This document shows positions 1 through 15,200 of a stretch of DNA of 64,000 bases, piece by piece. The notes under the pieces were generated by a model. The model ran no database searches and was not told the DNA's origin. It saw only the letters and a program-made list of their open reading frames with translations. Where the stretch lies: assembly GCA_037951165.1 (NCBI GenBank), contig JBBDHG010000116.1:955001-1019000 (forward strand), in the 5' to 3' direction. Position numbers and translations under genes: made by a program. Source of the stretch: Lophius americanus. Taxonomy: Eukaryota; Chordata; Actinopteri; Lophiiformes; Lophiidae. The stretch's first letter is position 1; every line of letters begins with the position of its first letter.

Positions 1-214
1 TAAAAACTTAATAAATATATAAACATTAAGTTATAAGGGAAACTGACTGAAATATATAAACTGCTTAAAATGTAAACCAATAAGTAGCAAAATAAAATAT
101 AAATACAGATAAATGGACTTAGTTAAAAGCCTGACTTAAAAGATGAGCCTTGGCCTTGATTTGAAAAACCTAAACGCGTTTCAACAGTTAAAGTCAAACT
201 TTGTGGAGACTCAC

Positions 215-3200
215 AGGCGTCTCCAATGGTTTCCACCTTGTAAACGTCGTAGTTGTCAATGATGTCATCAAAGGTGGTGTAGAGCTTGTTTAGGAAGTCC
301 ACAACCTGGTAGGGGGTGCTGCTGGAGGAGAGTTGGGTGAAACCCACGATGTCACTGTAGATGAAAAACCCCAAGACTTTGGTTTTCTCCCATGATCAAA
401 ACCACGGTTGGTTCTGGCCATACTGGACCCCGACTGATCGACATATGAATTGAAGGTAAGGTTCGGGGAAAAATAAAAAACGCTTTTATTTACAGCTACC
501 CCCTGTTTTCTAGTCAGGTGTCAATCAAATTTCCATGTACACAATAATTGAGGTTTTTGGATCGAAAGGCTTGCAGTACCGAGAAAGTTTACCCGAACCA
601 GGTCAAGGTTTACTAGTCAAACATCAAAGGGTTACCATCCCCAATTGAAAGTTTGTCAGTCTCAAGTTAAGGTTTGTAATTTTCAAGACAAGGTTCACCT
701 GTCTCGAGTCCTACCTGCAAAAAGCAATGCTAAATTCAAAATTGTCTCAATGTCGTTTGGTTTAGGAGTTAAATCTTTGAATCTTTTGAGGGTGCGCTGT
801 GGAACCAATCCTGTAGGCCCCTAAAGATATTAGAACGCTCGTTAAACCTAACGGCAAAGAACGATGTTGCTTTGCCATCGCTCGCATCACAGGTTCACGA
901 TTAGACGTCGGCCTCTAAAAGCGTGTTCTCTGGCATTCCACATGTAGACTTAAACAAGTCCTGTCCATCTTACCTAAAGAAGATGCTGGCGCCGACATAA
1001 CTCTGAGCCTGTAATGGTTTCCCCTGCCGAAGGTCGTCGGCCACCTGTTTAGGAAGCATACCTGCAATGCAGACATTTTGATTTCATTCAAGCATCAAAC
1101 AACCGGAGGAGGCCTCAGCAGATGAACCAGGATCTGTTTTCAGAGCTCAGGGGAGGTTTTACTGCTCATGTCTGACCATCATCTTCACACAGTGTCCTCA
1201 GATTTTAAGTAACAAATGTTCCTATCCCCCATCTGCTCGCCCAGAAGAGAGATGGTCTTGGCACAGGAAGTGGGAACCCCTGTCAAACTCAAACCTGGTC
1301 TAAAGTCAACGCTGCAGGATTTTCACTGATATTAAAAGATACGCCAACAGAGGTGTCTTCACCAGGCATGAATATTCTTAAAACTGAACAGAACCCGTGG
1401 CGTCTTGTGCCTCACTCTGAGACCAGACCAGTAGAGACAATAGTATATAAGTGTAGTCCCAGAAACCACCGTTTCAGAACCGCAGTCTCAGGACTGCCAT
1501 CGCAAAGCCCTTATGGTGCTGGTTGGAACGCGGCTATAGGGTTAGTGAAAAACTAAGGGTCCTGATGCTACAGTCTTCAAACTGCTGTCTCTAGGAATGC
1601 AGTCAGCTCTTTTGTTGACTTCACACCAAATCCACTGAAAATCCTTCACAATAAGATACAAACTCAATAGGAAGCTGAAAGTTATCCAATTTGTCACTCA
1701 AGTCGAAATTCTTAAATTCTCCAAACATCACAAGTTGATGAAGTGGAGGAGGAGCTCATCGGAACCGTCCGACTCTGCCTCAAGATAATGTTGTGTGCTC
1801 AGACACGGCCACATTTGGTTTGAAGACATACTGTATCTGTGATGTCACAATAACTGTGTGTACTCTGTTTCCCACAGGGAGATTGTGGTAAGAAAAAAAA
1901 AAATAATTTGAATAATTCTACCTCACTGTATGAACTACCCTTTAACCAAGTTTTATCAAAAATCCATCAAGTGGTTTATGTTTAAAATACAGAAATTAAG
2001 AAGAAATTCTGCCATGTTTAAGAAAATGTTTAAGCCACTCAGATCCAAATCAAAATTTAATAGTAACAATCTAATAATATTCTTTCCTCTCACATTCCCA
2101 TTCCCAGTTGAGGGAATATTTGTCTAGTGATTTTTGGGTTAACAAACATACAAAATGAAAAAAAAAACACTGGTGGATCCAAAAATAAGGTAAGAATAAT
2201 TTTGACAATCACGGATTTCTGTTACAACAGAAGAATTATTTATGGGAGAGATTCATCTGCATAAAGGTTTAAAGATGGCTAATGTTAGTTTGTCTGTAGC
2301 TACTGCTGCTGTTACTGTTAGCCTTAAACCTAACCCAGCTAGCCCGCTACGCTAGCTGAGGTGTCGTACTGTACAGCAGCCGATCGGTCCTCTGCTTCTC
2401 GTGCATCAGATCTTGAGTCCTCTCGGCCACCAACACCTCCAGGTGTTTGCTGTACTTCTCCATCTGCAACACAGTCAAACCTTCATACGGTCTCTCCTCA
2501 CCTCCAGATCGAACGCATGGATTAGATGAATAAGTACTGGAATGAATTCACCGTAATAATGAGTCAACTTTACTCAAAAAAGAGGAAAGAGATTTCATTG
2601 AAGTTTCCTGGTAAAATACATCATCACATTCATAAAAATATTAAATTCAGTAACTATTACGTGAGCATGGATTCAGTAACTATTATGTTAGCATGGATTC
2701 AGTGATGGTCGGGACAGTGCTAAATGCTAACATACTGGTTTCTACACGGGAAAATTATTTTTCTCCATCTTCACCATCTTACTTTAGCCCACTAGCATAT
2801 TAGCACACCAGTTGTATAGTTTCTGATGACATCTAGCGGTATTTCCACATCTTCCTCAGATGGATGGATACTAATGCCTTTAGTTTGGATTCTACAGTTT
2901 AAGGATTTAGCAAAGAAACCATGTTTGTTTTTAGGTTAGTGTAATTTCTCTTTTCCTCAACACAAGCTTCTTTTAGAGACCGACTTTTATTATTTGTTTA
3001 TTTATTTAAAAAAAAAAATCCATTCTTTCTAGTTTCTATTTGAAGCCTGTTTTATTTTCTAATATATCTCAAATGAACATTAATTCAATTATATTAATGT
3101 TAATTATTAAATGTATTTGATGAAATAACAAAGAATTTTAAAATAAATTAGATAAAATGAAATTGAGTGGTTTCATATTTAAAGGAAGATTTCTTACCAG

Positions 3201-6200
3201 GTTCATCATCAGATCCACTGGACTGACTTTGATCGGGTTGATGCGATGAACAAACTTCTTGATCTGTTCAAAGGTGGGTCGATGGGCAGGGTTTTGAGAA
3301 CGACAGCGCCGGATCAGCTATGGAATCAAATTTGGAACCAAAAAAAAACACTAGAAGAAGTAAGAGTCACTGATGATGAAGAAAATGATGGGCATTAAAT
3401 AAACGTATGCATGAGCTAATGAGCTAATGTTAGCGCTGTTCCTCTTTCCCCACAAAAATATAATTAAGCTGCTTAAATTTTGAAAAACAAGCGTAGAACA
3501 GATAAGCAAATGTTTGTTTTTGATGCCACCAAATTCATGAATCAAATTATAATAAATAAATAAATTATTATTTCAGAAACAAGCTAATTATATGCATAGA
3601 CTTTATTTTAAGTAACAGGGCAACCATGTCAGTTCAGCTTGTTAGCCTGCTACCATTTTCTTGGTAGCTTGTGGATTTTTGTACATTTTACAATTAGCTA
3701 ATGTTAGTTACGCTAGCTGTAATCAACTAATGTTAGCGTTGACAGCTGGATAGAGGTATCATTAGCTATAATAGCAGAAATAAGCTACCATTAGAGATGA
3801 TAGTTAACATCAGCTAACTTTTGCAGTGATGGCTAACATTTCAGCTTTTGTTATCATAACTTAGTTAAGCTATGAAAACAAAAGATTAGCTACTAAAAAG
3901 GCTACTAGATTCAATGAAGTTGTCCATCTGACTGTCATTTGTGAAGGGATTGTTTTGATGTGAATCGGTATCGAAGGACCACCATAATTGTGTTTGAACT
4001 CCTAGAAGTAGCTGGAATGGTACCCGATTCTACTCACAACAATTCAGAACGTTCTTCAATAACAACTTTAAATGTAAACAAATAAAATAATGAAATTATC
4101 ATCTCCAAACTTTATCTGTAGCACATGTCTATCCTGTTAGCTACACACACCTCTACGTAGTCTGCTGGACAGGGGCAGGTGTTGTCAGGTTTACTGGAAA
4201 TCAGCTCTGGTAGAGGAGGACACCAGGCGCTTTCCACATTTGTGTCTTCTGCCTAAAAAGATGGTAATTTATTTCTTTATTTAACTGGAAAAAGAAGGCA
4301 ACATGCCTTAATTGTGAACAACAATCAACCGATTCTGTCACAGAAATGAGGGTTTCAGGACAGTCAGCCAGTCTGACTTACTGGGACGGGATCGCTGCGG
4401 GTGGCGACTTCAAGCAAAATGACAGAATAACTGTGAAAACAGAGGTTGAAGTATGAGGAGCACTGGCAGCGAAAGCCCCCACTGTACGACCCAGGTATAA
4501 TCTCCTTGTTCGATACCTGAAGACGTCTCCAGCCAGAGTTGGCTCAATGTTGGAGTTCTTAAATTCGGGTGGCATGTACACCTCCAAGAGTATCTGCTGA
4601 TAGGATGTAAGATGCTCCACCCCCTCATCCCTGCGATACGTCCTCAGGCTGTAATCTGATTGGAAAGACCACATGTCATTCAACAGATAATTCATTGGGA
4701 TTTATCTGTTACGGATTTAATCAGCATTTTTGAAAGCCAGATAAGACCCACCCGGGCGGCTAAGCTATAGCTTTTAGCTTGTGGCCCCTGGATCAAAGGA
4801 TGGCTTCTCGCCACTGGAAATGATGTAACCTTGTAATGGCTGGCCATGTTAACTAATTGCTACTAGCAAACAGCTTAACCACTAGCCACTGGCGGAGAAT
4901 TTAGCTACCAAACATTGGCTAAGATGCTATCTGGTAGCCACAGGCTTCAATGATAATAGCTAGTGTAATACAGCATCTACTGCTACCTGTTATTTTGCAG
5001 ACCCAACGATCGTCTAAGACACAGTTGAATGACTTGAGTCGGCCATGACAAATCCGGTGCTGGTGAAGGTATGACATTCCTCTGGCAATATCTGTGGCGA
5101 ACGAAAACCTGGCAGAAGGTCAAAAACCAAATAGTTTATTATCCCAAACCTAATGATTTATTCACTGTGTGTGTATTTGTGTGTGTGTGTGCATGCATCT
5201 GCACGTGTGTGTGTGAGAGAGACTACCTGAAACCCCAATTCAATGGGATGTCCTCGTTAAGAAGAACGTCATTAAGGCTTCCTTTGGGACAGTACTCCGT
5301 CACAATGGCAACATTAGGGACCTCCACACACCCGCCAATGAACTTACACAGGTTGGGGTGATCAAGCTCCCTGAGGTGGAGTCAAAACGTTTGATGAGCG
5401 CCATGTCAGATGAGGAATAGTGAGTGTATGAGTGTGTATATCACCTGACTTGTTTGACTTCCTCTCTGATGGTTTTGGACAAAGAGAAGGTTTTGGTTTG
5501 AATCTTCTTGATGGCCACTGTCCTGCCGTCACTGGGTGAGAAAATGAACATAGTTCCATCTCTCTCCATCTTGAAAGAGCTTTTCTCTGCTTAGACTCTA
5601 GTACTACAAACATGACGGCACAGTCTGTTGACCTATTTCTTAAGGTCTGAGTGAACAGTATTTTGGTGGGACTCAATCTGACTTTTGATAAATATAGCTT
5701 ACTATATCCCATTGCAGGTGAATGGGGTTTTCCTCGTCCCTGCCTGTCCTGTATAGGAGCTGAGGGCCGTCACACAGCTGGTGTTGCTATCGCTGTTCCC
5801 AACCGGGACGCTCATCATGCTGCCCATGGTCATACGAGCACCCTGATCTGAAAAGACAAGAGATGTAAAAAAGGTTTTTTTGCTGACCATTACCAACGTT
5901 TGGGTCATTTATGAGAGGAAATATATCTCCAGGCCAGCAGGGGCAGTAGTCAGAAGAAAATGTGTAGATGTGGTTAAGCTTCCAACTGGAGCCGACTTGT
6001 TCAAGAGATCCTGTTTGATGAACTGATTAGTGTCATCTTGTGTGATAAATATAGTTAGGTGTCGTCTGCGTAAAAACGTATTTTATGGTGTTTTTATGAT
6101 ATTATTATCTAAACAAAGTTGATAAATTCCAATCCTTCTCAATGGACATCTTGGCACAAAGGCGCCCATTTTGACCTGGTGTATTATGTTGTAACTCCAT

Positions 6201-9200
6201 CAAGTTTCAATCAGATTCAAAATGATCAAGATTTATCAATGTTTTGGACCGAGTGGACTCTCCTTAAGTGGTACCTGTGATGGTTGCATGCTATAAATTC
6301 TAATGACTTCATTTCTGCACTCACTAGATTGTAACAGTTTCACCTCCTCACTCCATGCTTATGCAGACAAAGATCGTACAAATCCTCCAACAACCTTTCC
6401 TTTGTTGAGAAAACATTAATTGTCTTTATAAACATATTAAAATATTATAAATATTGGATATGGCACCTGAAGTGTATGTGTTTACTTAATCGGCCATTGG
6501 TTTGGATGCTACCTCATTACACCAGTGCATCTATGAACATTCTAAAAGGCTGCTTATGTTCTACTTAAATGTAACCTAAGCAAATGTTCATTGTCCATTT
6601 ATCTAATTTATCTATTCAAACAACTGTGCACATAGTCTAGTGAATATGAATGAATTAATGTTGTTATGTAGCCTTCTTCATTCATTGGTTAGTCTTTAAC
6701 TGTCTCATTTAATTGATTAATCAGTCTTTTATTTACAAATTGAAATATATTTGACAGAACCACTTCCCTTAGTTAAGGAACCATCTATTTGTTCAATCAC
6801 ATTGAGCATTATGATCCATCTTCCTATCATCAACTGTAGAAATACATCTCCTTACTCTTAGAGTGTAATAATTCTAATTTGTTTTGCATTATTGAACTCT
6901 ATTATTTCTCTAATATGAATTATTTATTACAGTTGCTCATGGGCAATGGCAAGAGATATTAATAAAAGTTTAGATATGTTTGAATCGGCATAAAACTAAA
7001 GGAATTCCATTCTCAACCAGATCAGGCAGTCAGAGAGCTGGATAAAGCCCCTCCCTTCGTTCTCTCCTATATTTTTAATCTTAATCTTTGTAATTTTCTT
7101 TAAAAAAACACATCCTTCTGTTTTTCATCATGTCACAAATATTAGTTAAAATTAATATAATGAGAAGTTTTTGCATGTTTAACAGTTGGACTAGTTTCGT
7201 GCACATCGACTCCGAATCGAGCAGCAGTGGTGATGAAGAGGCATCCAGTCCAAAGCCTGATGATCATCAAGCATATGGAAACACAGCTGCTCAGTCTCCA
7301 ACCATTGGTCAGTAAGTGACAGTAAGCCCTTCAGTATTCCCCCTGGAAGCCCGTTCTGGAATGCAGGCCCGAACCCATGGTTCTGTTCAGACGATCTGAC
7401 TTCACCACAGTAGGCATCATCATGTCACCACATTCATTGCTCATAAGAGGCTGATTGAAACTGAAATCTAATAGATTTAACATCCTTCACCATGAATAGA
7501 TAATCAAGAGCCGTATACTCCATGTACTTCCTTTCCATCACCATCCAGGACACTGGAGAAGGAGCTGCTCGGCAGAATAAAATAGGGGAGACCAAAGAGG
7601 AGGTTTCTGGTCGTGGTGAGAGAGGACATGCAGGTGCTTGGAGTAACAGAGGCAGATGCAGAGGACAGGGATAAATGGCAACAGATGATTCATGGTGGTG
7701 ACCCCGGAGGGGGACCGCTGAATGAAGATAAAGAGGAAGATTAGGTCAGTACGCCTCTTTACAGCACCTTTTTTTATGGCAGTGAAGTCGATGATCCAGC
7801 TCTCATCCCACAGCAGCTTCTGTTTCTGGTACCTTAGCCACTGCAGGAGATTCGTCCATTAGTTTTTAGCATGCTGTTAGCATTAACATTTGTTAGCAAG
7901 TGAAAGGTTCTCACCACCACAGTAACGACGAAGCACAGGCACAGCAGGCTGAGAGGCAAGCCAATGGCCAGCTTGGTCATCAGGGTCACTGGGCAATCAC
8001 CGCAGTCAGCGGGGCAGGTGGAGCAAAGTTCTGCCTCCTCACATATGTCATCACCACACACTTATAGAGGAGAAGAGAAGTGGTCATATATGTAGGGGAG
8101 AGATAAGGTTGATATTGCTGCACCTTCTCAACCCATTAAAATATGCTTATATTATCCAGGGTTCCTCTTGTCCCTGAGAGAGAACCTACTCTGAAGCAAA
8201 GGCTAAAAGAATTCCTTACAAAAAATATAACAGACAAACTGAAAAGGTTCCGTCATGATCTATGGTTTCCCTAGTTGGGGTCCAATTTGCAAGTCACTCC
8301 AAATATTCCCAGTTCCACCTAAAAAAAAGTACAAAACTTAACAAAAGCTGGTGTCCTAGTCATGTAGATTAAGAGTAAACTGGAGGCCGGCAATGGGATT
8401 GGAGCTGTGGTTCTGCAAATGCTGCAAAACTGTGATTCGAACTCCTGGGTTGAGATTATGAACAGATAAAACAGCCAAATGGAAAAGTCTAGAGCTCAGA
8501 GGAGATCTGTTGCTCTTTCATGTTCTGATTTCTGGGTCTTTCCCCTGGGGAAGACCCAGAAATCGTTTCTGGATGATTCTTGGCTAATTTAGCATTTTTC
8601 CAGTTCCATCGCCACTAGTGAAAACATGAAGCGTATCTGCAACCCACAGAAGTAGCTGAGTTAATGCAGCTCCTCCAGGATGGCACATCCAAATGTACTG
8701 TGGCCAGAAGGTTGGCTTTGTCTCCCAGCACAATGTCAAGAACGTGGAGGAGATACCAGGAGACAGGCCAGTACACCAGGAGAGGTGAAGGGGGTCATAA
8801 GAAGGCAACAACCCAGCAGCAGGACCACTCTGCTCCTCTGTGCAAGGAGAAACCAGAGGAGCACCGCAAGGGCCCTACAAAATGATCTCAAACAGGCATA
8901 TCCTGGGGAGGCATATCCTTGAGGGCCGCACAGACCTCCACGTGGTAGCCAGGGGTACCATATCTGCTGTTTGGTACCAGGATGAGATCCTCAGACCCAT
9001 TGTCAGACCGTATGCTGGTGCAGTGGGCCCTGGGTTCCTTTCTGGTTCAGACAATGCTCGGCCTCATTTGGCTGGAGTGTGTCAGCGGTTCCTGGATGAC
9101 AAAAGTATTGATGCCAATGACCGGCCCGCCCGTTCCCCAGACCTTAATCCAATCGAGCACCTCTTGGACATCATGTATCGTTGCATCCACCGCCGCCACG

Positions 9201-12200
9201 TCGCAGCACAAAATGTCAAGGAGCTGACTGATACCCTGATCTAGTTCTGGGGGGAGACCCCCCAGCAGACCATCCGTCATCTCATCAGGAGCGTGCCTAG
9301 ACTTTGTAGGGAGAGCATACAGGCACATGGAGACAACACACACTACTGAGCCACATTATGAGCTGTCTTGAGGAAATTCATGAACGTTGGATTAGCCTGG
9401 GATCTAATTTTTCCACTTTGATTTTGAGTATGATTCTGAGTCCATACCTCAGTGGGTTAATGATTTTGGATCCATTGATCATTCTTATGTTATTTTGTCC
9501 TCAACAAATTACACTATGTAGTCAATTAAGACTTTCAACTGGAATATTTTATTCATCCACAACTGGGACGTGTGATTTTAGTGTTCCATTTATTTCTTTT
9601 AGTAGTTGTAGATCCACACATTCCCCGAGGTCTTGACGGACAGATGAATAAAACACACCCTAAAACTACGTTTGTGATCCACAATGCCCCTGTGATCCAC
9701 AATGGTAGATGTTGGCGAACATTGTTGGTCTCATGACCCTTATGTTTGTCTTTGTTTTAGAAAAAATATAAGCAAATTGAACCCACCTACGGCAGGCTGC
9801 ACAGTGCTCTGGGCCTCAAGAGCAACCTGCATCCGACCGACTCGTATGTGAGCAATGAGGGAGGTCACACCCATATGGCCCAGTACCACCTGCAAGATAG
9901 AGCAGCTGGTGTACTGGACAAAGATGTGAGGGTCAGCATTTATGGTGAGAGCAAATTAATTCAGCAAAATCACTTAAAATAATTAGTCCAAGAGTTAAAA
10001 AAATATATCTGTGACATAAAGTTGAAGGACATCGACCTACAAAGATATTCAACAAGACACAACACACTTAGTGTTCCATCAGGGGACATTTTACGTATCA
10101 TATGTTGTAGCTCGGTTGTGAGGAAGTCAGTGGTACATCCTAGCACTTTCACTTAAGCTAATTCTCTTAAGAAGTTAAGCTAGTTCTACCCAACAGCTTT
10201 TTTAAATAAAGCCTAGCCTGAATTACATACCCTAAATAAATTTGCAATGACTCCACAATATTCTGGGGTGTTTTTGCATAGCCTTAGTGTCTATCGAAAG
10301 GTAAGACTTAAAATAATTTATGTTCCGTGTCAGTAGCATTTTATCTGTCACTATGTATGAGTAATCTGTGATTTAACACAAAAAATACCAATATGCCTGA
10401 TTTCTTTTAGATAAGAGAAGCCCATATCTTCATTATATTAGGGTAAAACATGAAAGGACAGTCAATTAGTTTTTCAAAGTTCATGTTATCTTACACATAC
10501 ACGTTATCGTGGGATAGGACCAGAATACCACGGAATTCTCCGTGGACATAGGTGGTCCCACCACCTATGTGAAAACAAGTAGAAGCCCGATGACGAGCCT
10601 TTTGAGAAGAGCCAGTAGAGTCGCTGAAGAATCACATCCAGCCTCTATCGATTTAAACAAAGACAGAATCTATCCTCTCATCCCCAGCCTCTTCTCTGTA
10701 ACTCTTGTGTTTTAAACAAATTGGACAGGCAGAAAAATTGCCTCAAACCTGAATTCCATTTCATGGTGTAGAGACATCCGCATCAAGGAACAGGACCTTT
10801 TATTCCACTACCAGCTATTAGCTAACCCTACCACTTAAATGGAAGAAGTCTCACTGAAGCAGATCCCTTCTCCACAGCACCATCTGGTTTCCATCAAGTA
10901 AGGTCTCCAGGACTTATCATGTCAGTAGACATTCTAAAAAGTACCTGAAGATTTCAATGTTATAAATGATGTTGACCTGATGTTGATCAAAGACTACCAA
11001 TCTTCATATACTCCGCATGTGTGACAGTTGGATTGTTGTACTCTCAGCAGCGACACAATGTACCAGGGGAGGCACCAGTCCTAAATAATTGAATTCAAAT
11101 TTTTCTTAAAAGTGCTTAATCAATTTCATTTTACCAAATATTTTGCTGGTCATAGTTTATTTTTCCTTCCTGTAAGTTGAACCATGATTTAAGACTCAAA
11201 ACCTTCGTCTGGCCACAAAGTTTCTCCTGAGGTTTATGCGTCTTTCAATTACATTAGTGTATTATACCCCTCCATATCAAGCCGTGGTGACAAGAGCACC
11301 AATCCGGACCAAAACACTGCTGTCATCATCGACCACATTATTGGATCATTATTTTGAAAGACAGAAAGGAGGGAGGACAGACAATTTTTTTTTTTTAATT
11401 AAACAGCTGTTGGTTATTGATTGCTTGTAATGGTTGCTGGTGTTGTTGTGTGTTTGAGGTCCAGATTCAGCGGTCTGATGGTGAAGTTGAAATGCTGCTG
11501 AATCCTTCTTACATTTGATGACCTTTTTTTTTTTTTTTTTGCTGGTATTCGTATGATGATGTTGAACCTGGTTTGAACCACTTTTTCCACTAGATAAATG
11601 TTACTGTCTCTTTGAATATGCGCTGGTTATGTAGTCTGTCCTGTATTTGTAGTGTTACTGGGATGTTAATACATGGCAGCATAATTGTAGGAGTATAGCG
11701 CTGAAGGCCCAGATGGAAATCCCATGGCTTGCCACTACTCAGGACCATGCTGGGGGTTCTAGCGGGATGGTCCCAGAGAAGCAGACCTGGCCTTATCGTC
11801 TTCATCAGAGAACCCTTGTCTGAGTGACACACCCTACAGTTGGCATCATCCGTTCACTACCAGCTTGTTCATGAAAAGGGGTTAATTGAATGACACTAAA
11901 ATCTCATTGGATTTATGATCCTTCACCAAATCTAGACTTTCAACCTCAGATAGTCAGAATTATTCAATCATTTCTTTCTATCACCATTGACTTTTTCCAA
12001 GCACGAACAAGTCATCATTATCTCATTTATAAACATACACACGTTTTAATCTTTCATGCTTTCTGCATTACTATTTATTCATAATTATCTTTTATTATTT
12101 GCATCATCATTTATTCATATTTATCCTGCATGAGGAGTTTATTGTCAAATAAATATATATCCTATTTAACCCATGCGGTTGCCCTGTCTGTTATTTAATG

Positions 12201-15200
12201 AAGAGGAAATGAAGATCACTGTGAATGAGAATTTAAAACTCTCAGATATTTGACTGATTAATTTTGATCAATTCAAGAGTTTGATTGATCCAAATTAAAG
12301 TTTTTCTGTTTCTGCGTGGCACCCCTTTTATTTTCATGAGGTTCATATGGCATATACTGCTGCAACGGCCACCGGGGGACGATTAGGAAGGATGCTCGAA
12401 CATTCCATTATGATCTGGCATCACATCCAATCAGAAAAGTTGGATAAAAGAGATCTTGATGTTGTCTTTCTGGCCCTCAGCAATGCTTTTGGATCTATGC
12501 CCCACAAACTCCTGTTTACGGCCTTAGGTTTCTTCCATATCCTGGATGCCAACACATCCCTGGTTAAAGCCTACTTCTAGAACCGGCAGTTTAGGCTTAA
12601 CCCCTGAGTTTACCACCTCACTGCAACGCCTGGAAATTGACATAATGGCATGGTGCACCATCTCACCCCTTGCTTTCACAATGGCAAGGGATTTCATAAT
12701 CCGTGTCTGAAATGGGTTGTTGGTGGAAACGGTCTTTGTCAGATCTTCTGCATCCTTCTATCAGAGCTTTCATGATATCACTACACTGACAACCACTTAC
12801 CCGTGTACCAGGGGACTACTCAGAAAACTGGAGGACAGCATCAGCTGGGCTCAGATGAAGATAAACCATCCAAGTCACGGAGCATTTCAATGACAAGGGA
12901 GTGCTCTCTTACTTCAAATTCATCTCAGAAGACCCACCCCAACTGTATCAGAGCAGCCTGTCAAAAGCGTGGGAAGGTTGTATGACGTCAACTTAAAAGA
13001 CATAGACCAGGTACAGCAACCGCGGAAGGGGGTCAGTAGTGGGATATGGGGTATCGACAACTCCTAGCTGCCTGGACGTCCAAAGACCTGGTGCTTGCAG
13101 TTTCTCATTCTATGCTGTGCCCCCTCACAATCTACATCAACAGTAAAGAAATGGTAAGAGGAGTAACAGGCCACATTAAGAAGTGGCTTGGCCAATGGAG
13201 CCTTACCTCCATTGGCCTCAACGGTGATTGTGTCCTTAAACTGCGCCTCACCAGTCACACAGAGGAGTTAAAGTGTGCTAAGGCAAGACTTCAAATAACC
13301 CTTAATGAATCCAGAGAACCTGAAGAAGCAGACCAGCCAGACCGGTGGAGGAGGAAGCAGCAGCAGCTTTCATACATACTGACATCGGGGGGTATAGTCA
13401 ACAAGGAAGATGAGGCCTTCGGGTTTACAGATAGACGCCAAGCTTGGTACAGAGTCACAACCAACTCCAGACAATCAGCAGCATCCAACACACTGCACAA
13501 AACGGTCTTTGTCAGTGAGGGGGCTTAAGCAACCAGCAGCAGAACACCAATAGCGGAGCAAGGGCAGCTTAACTTGGTCTATGATTTGGAGATGCTGGTT
13601 AATGTTGGACATAAAGAGACAAGACCACTGCTGGGACCCCCAAGGTAGAAGATCAAGTTGACACATAGGGAGGTGTTTCCGGGATACCAAAAAATAATGT
13701 TGAGCCCTCCATTGACGTCATGGGCTCATCAACAAAACGTCAGGGAAGGAGGGTGCCCACTTTAAAACCCCATTTTGTCAACCCCTACAGTTAACTCTCT
13801 TGGAAGGTAAAAGATGATTACATCCTGTCCTGTGTTTCTGAAATCTGTCTTTATGATAGAGAGTGAGAAAAATAGATGACTTTTCTTATGATTTTAACCT
13901 AAGTAAATGTTGCGATACCCCCCTCTTATCCAAATATGGTCACCTTGGCTACAACAAAACAAACATGGCAGAGAACGTAATGCAGAACCTTCAGCTTCAA
14001 ACTACCACGGGAGTAATGGGCATCTTAAAAACTACCTACATTGGTCTGAGGCCATCCTGGTTTGGAGCCTCTAAAGAGAAACTTTGATAAATGTCAAGGA
14101 TGAAATAGATGGGATTTTCTACCTTGGCTGTCCAATTGGTCTGGGTCATCTTCCCAGATGTGGAGATGGTGTGAGTGAAAATCTTGCCATCGTCAGGAAT
14201 CCAGGGACCACAGATGGTCTGCGAAGCCTGAAAGTCAGTTAATTAAAAGGTAATTTTGCTAAATAAATGAAGAAATAAATATATTTATATGTAACAGGAC
14301 CTGTCACAAATAAAGTGTTTTCCTAAAATAATGCAAATTTCTTTTACAACAAAAATAAGATTCCTGATAAAATTGCGTACCATGAATCCCAGAGGGCAAG
14401 AGTGGATGTTAGCGTGATGTATGCAGCAGTTTTCCAAATCAGCATCTTTCCAGTTTTCTGGACAGTCGTGATGTTCACAAAACCTCCTAGCTGTTTCCGC
14501 GTCCAAAATGGAACTAGATAAACATCAGACCAGGATAAGATCAGGATCAGATTCCAGCGAAGTCTGGTCTAAAGTGAGGTGCCCTAAATCCAGTTTAACC
14601 ATGACAACAGACCTGTGTGAGAAGATATGGTTCTCCACAGCCCATTGGTAGAAGGAGTCTTTAGCCGTGACAGAGTAGGTGACACTGAACACCTCACCGG
14701 TCTTCACCGTCTCTGGAGGACGGACAACCCAGGCCATCTCCAGACCTGGACCAGAACCAGAACAGAGAGATCCAATCCATAGATGCGAGACAAATCCTGA
14801 GTCTTGGTGATCTGGTAGAGTTCAGTACTGTTCCTGACGCAACCCTGCCCAATTTATTCGGGTCCGGTACGGACGGGTACCATGAAGGTGCTAAGAGTCT
14901 GCACGGGTCATAAACTAAATAATTATTTCATTTGTGTACTTAAAACAGTTTTTAATTGTCTATAGCTAATTTCTAACTATTAGCTCTATTTTATCCGTTA
15001 GTTGTGTGTTAATGGTTAATGGTTGTTACCTATCAACCACACTGTAACGCTTTATTTCCTATTAGCTTTCCGTCATGGGGTATTTGCACTTTGCTCGTAG
15101 TTAATTTCTAGCTATCTGATAGTTGTTTATGTTCATAGCCATGTGATAGCTGTCTTAAAGCTGCTCTTTTTGGTTGTCTGATATCCATCAGTTGCCTCTT

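Noticed and set aside
11590..11832. Minus-strand 80-codon open frame (GLLLWDHPARTPSMVLSS...)
   Set aside because: Not recognised, no splice partners found, and embedded in repeat-rich intron DNA. It was considered as the missing cyclase exon but lacks Cys-rich character and suitable splice sites.
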